Assembly: GCA_030770545.1 (NCBI GenBank)
Contig: CM061109.1
Coordinates: 3,534,001-3,598,000 of the forward strand
DNA length: 64,000 nt
From: Macropodus opercularis
Lineage: Eukaryota; Chordata; Actinopteri; Anabantiformes; Osphronemidae
Reading direction: 5' to 3'
Each line of letters starts with the position of its first letter. Position 1 is the first letter of the stretch. Shown piece by piece: positions 59,336 through 64,000 of the stretch. The translations under genes were made by a program, and so were the position numbers. The notes below the pieces were generated by a model, which did no database searches, was not told where the DNA came from, and saw nothing but the letters and a program-made list of their open reading frames with translations.

Positions 59336-59937
59336 TGTTACGGGTCCCAAGTCGGGTACCAGCGCAGCAAAGATGAAGCTGGGAAACAGGTAACAATCAG
59401 GAGCAATTATGGATTGAAGCGCTCAGTTCACCTTCCCGAATAGCCTTTCTCTTTATTCATCTTTTCAACTAATAACAAAACATTTACTTCACTTAATATA
59501 ATTTAACTCTATTAGCAATGTAAACCAACAAAAAATAACTTATCACAAAAAGATTTGCGTGTAGGAGCCTAAATACTATTACTATGAAAAGCAAATACAT
59601 ATGGTGTCCGTCTGCAGGACATAGTGTAGCAGACAGATGACACGGCGCATGCGCTACTCGACACGCCATGCGTCTCACTGCTCACGTAGCGTGTAGCGAA
59701 CTTCTAAACTCTAATTAAAGTTCATTGTAAGAGTGTACGTTCCCTATAAACAATTTAATAACATTCGCCGTACAAATATAAACTCTCTCTAATGTGGTTT
59801 TCATTAGTTTTCCACCAATTACTAACCTGGGAAACAGGTAACAATCAGGAGCAATTATGGATTGAAGCGCTCAGTTCACCTTCCCGAATAGCCTTGAGGT
59901 GGGGGCGGAGCTCCACCGCAAAAGCCTCCCTGGTGCA
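59336..59937 (-). repeat. Gypsy 3' LTR (copy B)
   Basis: 602 bp. I see three substitutions against the copy A 3' LTR, including TTACGGG for TTACGAG at the start and AGATTTG for AGATGTG. It carries the same internal 69-bp repeat. Confidence 0.95.
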
Positions 59938-60252
59938 ACTGCTTCCGTCCCAAAGGTTCCTACCTGAGATTTATGTTCCCGTGTGTTCACTAAATAAATA
60001 TGGGAATTGTATATCCAATTCTCCTATATTTTATAATATATATATATATCCATCTAAATAAATTATACACAAATAAATCCACGTTTCATTTGTGGTGTAT
60101 CACATACTCCCCAACAAACAAAAGTGGCTCCTGACACTTATACTTAGGTGTTACCGAATACAACCATCTATATCTCAGAGAACTGCCAAGCACTTACGGA
60201 ACAAACAAATTAACAGTTTGAGTCTCCCACCTAAGATATATGTCCCCGCTAT

Positions 60253-63200
60253 TCAATAATAGCAGACTGGAGACATGACTGGCAAATATACAGGTGAGAT
60301 GGTTGGTGTAGGATGGAAGAAGGGGGTGTAAGACACTGGACACTGGTGCGTGCACACTGTGGGCAGAGTACAAATGGAGTTAACCATCAGCCGTGGCTCA
60401 TATGTGGGCTGCCCCAGGGATGCATAAGTGAGCATCTGGCCAGGTCGTCTCTCTCTGGGTGATCTCCTCAGTGGAGGCTGCATCTCAGGCTCAGGTTCCA
60501 GAGGGTCTTGCTGGGGATTTCCAGGTTGCGTTGGTCCCTGCTCTCCATAAACTCGAGGTACATCAGTCTGTGTCACGTCCTCTCCTTGTCCTCCTTGTTC
60601 CTCCTCGCCTGCATTCTCCGTTTGGATTACAGGTCCCATTGTTGTCTGCTCTCCTTGGCACATTTCATCTTCTCCCAGGTCATGCTGTGGGTCACGGGTA
60701 CCATTTTGGTGAGGTCTATTGCATCCACTTCTTGACACGTCACTCGGCATCCTCAGCCAATATCTAGGAAAATCCTCCTCCTCCTCTGACTAACTTGTGA
60801 CCTGGTTCTGCATCTCTTCAACCTGCCTTAACGGTCTCCTCGGCATGACTGTCTTCTTTCGTATTCTGTCCGAACTGTTTGTCATTAATGGCTCAATGGG
60901 TAAATCGTTCACTTGGAGCAACAGGTTCCGGTGGAGGACACGGGTGCGACCGCCTCCTGCTTCAGGACTGACCCTGTAGACTGGGTTCTCACCAAGCTGC
61001 TCTTTGACGATGAAGATCGTCTTTTCCCAGTACGGTTTTAGTTTGCATGGACCTCCTCTTTCAGTGAGGTTACGCACAAGGACCCGATCTCCCGGCTGGA
61101 GCGTTACTCCTTTGTTATGTCTGTCATAATAGTATTTACCCTTAGCGCTGGACTGTTGGCTGTGTGTGCTTGCTAACTTGTATGCCTCTGTCATTCTCTC
61201 CCCCCATTTTTCTGCAAAGCTTCTTGGCGTTACTCTCTCCTCCTCTGTTATTAGCCCAAATAGTAGGTCCACAGGCAGATGAGGGTGACGACCATATAAC
61301 AAGTAATATGGAGAAAATCCAGTGGCCTCATGCCGCGTGCAGTTATATGCATGAATAACATGTGGCAAGTGTTCCTTCCAGTTCTCTCTCTCCTTCTCTC
61401 CCAGTGTCCGAAGCATTTGCAACAGGGTTCGATTGAACCGCTCTGCCGGATTGCCCTGTGGGTGATAAGGTGACGTACGTGAGTGACTCACCCCAGACAT
61501 TTGCCTAAGTGTCCTAAACAGCTCATTCTCAAACTCCCTTCCTTGATCATGATGGAGCTTGGCTGGGTATCCAAATCGGGGAATGAAATCATTGAAGAGT
61601 CGATCAGCTGCAGTCTTCCCTGCCTTATTCCGGGTGGGGTATGCTTGGGCAAACCTAGTGAAGTGATCCATCACCACCAGGATGTATTCATAACCACCAC
61701 GGCTGGTCTCAAGGTGGAGGAAGTCTATGCAGACCAGTTCAAGGGGTGCGGTAGACGTCAGACTCCCCATCGGTGCTCTGTCATGTGTTGCTGGTTTTTT
61801 CTGTTTAATACAGTGACACTTCCTGGTAACATACTCCTCAATATCTTTTTTCATGAAAGGCCAGTAAAATCGTTCTCTGGCCAGGCTCAATACTCTTTCC
61901 ACACCAACATGTCCCATTTTGTCGTGCAGGTATGTGAAAGCAGTCTGTTTGTAGTTGGCAGGTCAGACTAGCTGTTTACGAGCAAGTGTTAACCGGTAAA
62001 GAAGCCCATCCTCCACATGCAGCTTGCTCCACTCTCTTGACAGCCTCCTGGCTGGTCCATCGAGCATCCGACGTATGGTGTCAGTCAGTTCACTGTTCCT
62101 CTCCTTTAGCTCTAAGATTTTACTAATGGCTGGATCTTTTCGTTGTCCCTCTGCCAGTTCATCGCGGCTGATCACTGGGAAAGGCTCTGTATGAGTGTAT
62201 TGCTGGGATGTTATGTCCAGAGCTGCCACCCATGCTACATCTCTGTGGTGTGCAGCTTTACTCCCTTCCCAGGTAGCATGCACCGCCTCTTCTGAGAGCC
62301 TCTCAGAGCACTGCTTCATGTAGGTTTCAATGTCAAGGGGCCAACGAGAGAGAGTGTCAGCATCAATGTTCAAGCTGCCTGGTTTGTATCTGATTTCAAA
62401 ACAGAAGTCTGCCAACTGTCCCACCCAGCGGTGGCCTACTGCATTTAGTTTGGCAGTACTCATTATGTATGTCAGGGGGTTGTTATCAGTGAATACGATG
62501 AAGTGAGGAGCATAGAAGAGGTAGTCCCTAAACTTGTCGCACACCGCCCACTTTAAAGCCAAAAACTCAAGCTTACCGCTGTGGAAGTGATAGTTTCGCT
62601 CTGCTGATGTTAGCGTGCGGGACCCATAGCCAATCACTCTCATTTTTCCATCTTGTTTCTGGTACAGGACTGCCCCAAGGCCCTGCTGGGAAGCATCTGT
62701 GTGAAGTATGAAAGGTTGATCAAAATCTGGATATGCCAACACTGGTGGGTTGGTTAGGATGTTTAGTAAATTCTCAAGGATCTGCTGATGTTCGTTCTTC
62801 CACTCCACAGGGGTGCGTGAGGGAAGCTGGGGGCCTTTGGTCCTTCCTTTTGAAGATTTTAGTTGCACCGCATCAGTTTTCACTTGAAGCAACTCGTACA
62901 GTGGTCTTGCAATAGATGAGAAATCCTGCACGTATGCTCTGTAATAGCTTAGAAACCCTAATAATCTTCTGACGTCCCCTACTGTCTGTGGGGTCCTCTC
63001 TTTCAGTGCCTGTACTGCCTCTATGTCTTTTGGATCCACCCGTACACCCTCAGCGGAGACTAGCCGACCCACATATCTGACTTCTTTACGGAATAACTCA
63101 CACTTTTCTGGTCTCAGCTTAACCCCATGATGCTGCAAAGCCTGAAGCACACGGCGCAGCACCTCGACATGCTCTTCAAACGATCTGGAGAAGCAGAGGA

Positions 63201-64000
63201 CATCGTCCAAATAAGGGATGCAGCACTCATCCCTGAGTGTTTCAAGCATTTCCTCCATGCTCCTTTGGAAGGCTGCTGGTGCATTTGACAGTCCAAAAGG
63301 TATCCTGACCCATTCATATAGGCCCCAGGGTGTAGTAAAAGCAGTCAGATGTCTAGACCCCTCCTCAATAAAGCCTTGGTGATAAGCTTTTCCCTGGTCT
63401 AGGATTGAAAACCAGCTGTAGCCCCCTAGTGAGTCGATCAAATCTTGTATACGGGGAAGTGGGTGTCGGTCAGGCACAGTCTTTTTATTAAGGAGTCGAT
63501 AGTCAATACATAGACGTAATGACCCATCCTTTTTCCTTACACAAACAATCGGTGCAGCATAGGGTGACTGAGATTTTACTATCCATCCCTTCACCATCAG
63601 CTCCTGGATATACTCTTTTACTTCTTTGTACAGTGGTTTTGGAACTGATGCATAGGCCTTCTGTACAGGAACATTGTCTGTGAGTCGAATTGACATTTGA
63701 AGAGCAGGAATGCATCCAATGTCATCGCTACTGCGTGCAAACGCTGCAGTCTCCTCCTGTAGCATCTTCCCAACTATCTGTCGTTGTTCTGTGGTGAGGT
63801 GACTTAGATCCACCGGTGGTTGCCAGGCCTCAGCAAGGGGGTTGGTTGGGGTGATGACATTATTAACTTCAACCCTCGCTGTCGTACTCGGTGGTGAGAG
63901 TTGTGTCTCAGGTTTGCCTAGCTCAAGAACTTTAACTATTGGTTGTATGGAGCCTATAGGGGTCCTCTTTGGCAGAGTGATTTCATGCCTGGTGTGATTA
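60253..64000 (-). pseudogene. pol: Gypsy pol (RT-RNase H-integrase), two nonsense changes (copy B)
   Basis: RT (CIPYLDDVLCFS), RNase H and the first part of the linker are in one frame to 61963, where a serine codon of copy A has become TGA. Integrase (61917-60790) is then open until a lysine codon becomes TAG near 60790, cutting off the C-terminal tail (60750-60253). The two frameshifts of copy A are not present here, so each copy is disabled by different, later mutations. Confidence 0.9.

Larger units (their letters stand above)
38141..64000. repeat. Segmental duplication, copy B (truncated by window)
   Basis: Direct repeat of 1-21506, with the order and orientation of every element conserved. 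Changes seen only in copy B are a 3.94-kb LINE at 42005-45944, about 108 bp of novel sequence near 39208 replacing about 16 bp, a shorter (CA)n tract, and two nonsense changes in Gypsy pol. The copy leaves the window inside Gypsy pol, so it is unknown whether a second macrosatellite follows it, as one follows copy A. Confidence 0.95.
59336..64000 (-). mobile_element. Ty3/Gypsy element (copy B), truncated by the window edge
   Basis: Same insertion site as the copy A element (flank ATAATAA). The 3' LTR and the RT-RNase H-integrase part of pol are present; the protease end of pol, gag and the 5' LTR lie beyond the window. Confidence 0.95.

Overview
The window looks like teleost fish nuclear DNA. 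The evidence is an L2/CR1-group LINE with an (ATTGA)n-like tail, a Ty3/Gypsy LTR element, a piggyBac relic, long (CA)n tracts, GT/AG introns with AATAAA signals, and relics of multi-copy gene families that I associate with bony fish. There are no bacterial-style operons, and most long open frames belong to transposable elements.

Layout. (1) Positions 1-24556 and 38141-64000 are two direct copies (A and B) of one long segment. Both copies run in this order: a gene-like left arm with a 77-nt exon, a broken piggyBac element, a fused LINE tail, a (CA)n tract, two decayed multi-exon genes, an endogenous-retrovirus-like pol relic, a mostly non-coding stretch, an inverted partial copy of the left arm, and a Gypsy element on the minus strand. 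Copy B runs off the window inside Gypsy pol. (2) Between the copies, 24557-36378 is a macrosatellite: seven full units of about 1594 bp plus 0.4 unit, nearly identical to one another. (3) Positions 36379-38140 are single-copy here. They hold two diverged copies of a minus-strand first-exon-like module and a CpG/CRE-containing, apparently divergent promoter, from which plus-strand exons run into copy B.

The most unusual content is the macrosatellite. On the minus strand each unit carries a consensus TATA box, two splice donors, two acceptor-like sites and an AATAAA, so each unit can be read as a small spliced transcription unit. Two perfect first-exon donors just to the right point into the array. 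I see no convincing protein, so a spliced non-coding RNA or an exon-amplified gene is the working idea; a competing plus-strand reading exists.

How the parts relate. The Gypsy element of copy A has LTRs that differ at only two positions, yet its flanks lack a target-site duplication. One flank is the inverted arm and the other is the macrosatellite. This suggests ectopic recombination between Gypsy copies helped build the locus. Private changes separate the copies: a LINE insertion in B; a LINE fragment and two deletions in A; and different inactivating lesions in each Gypsy copy. The piggyBac, LINE tail and Gypsy insertions are shared and therefore predate the duplication. All calls were made by eye without database searches.
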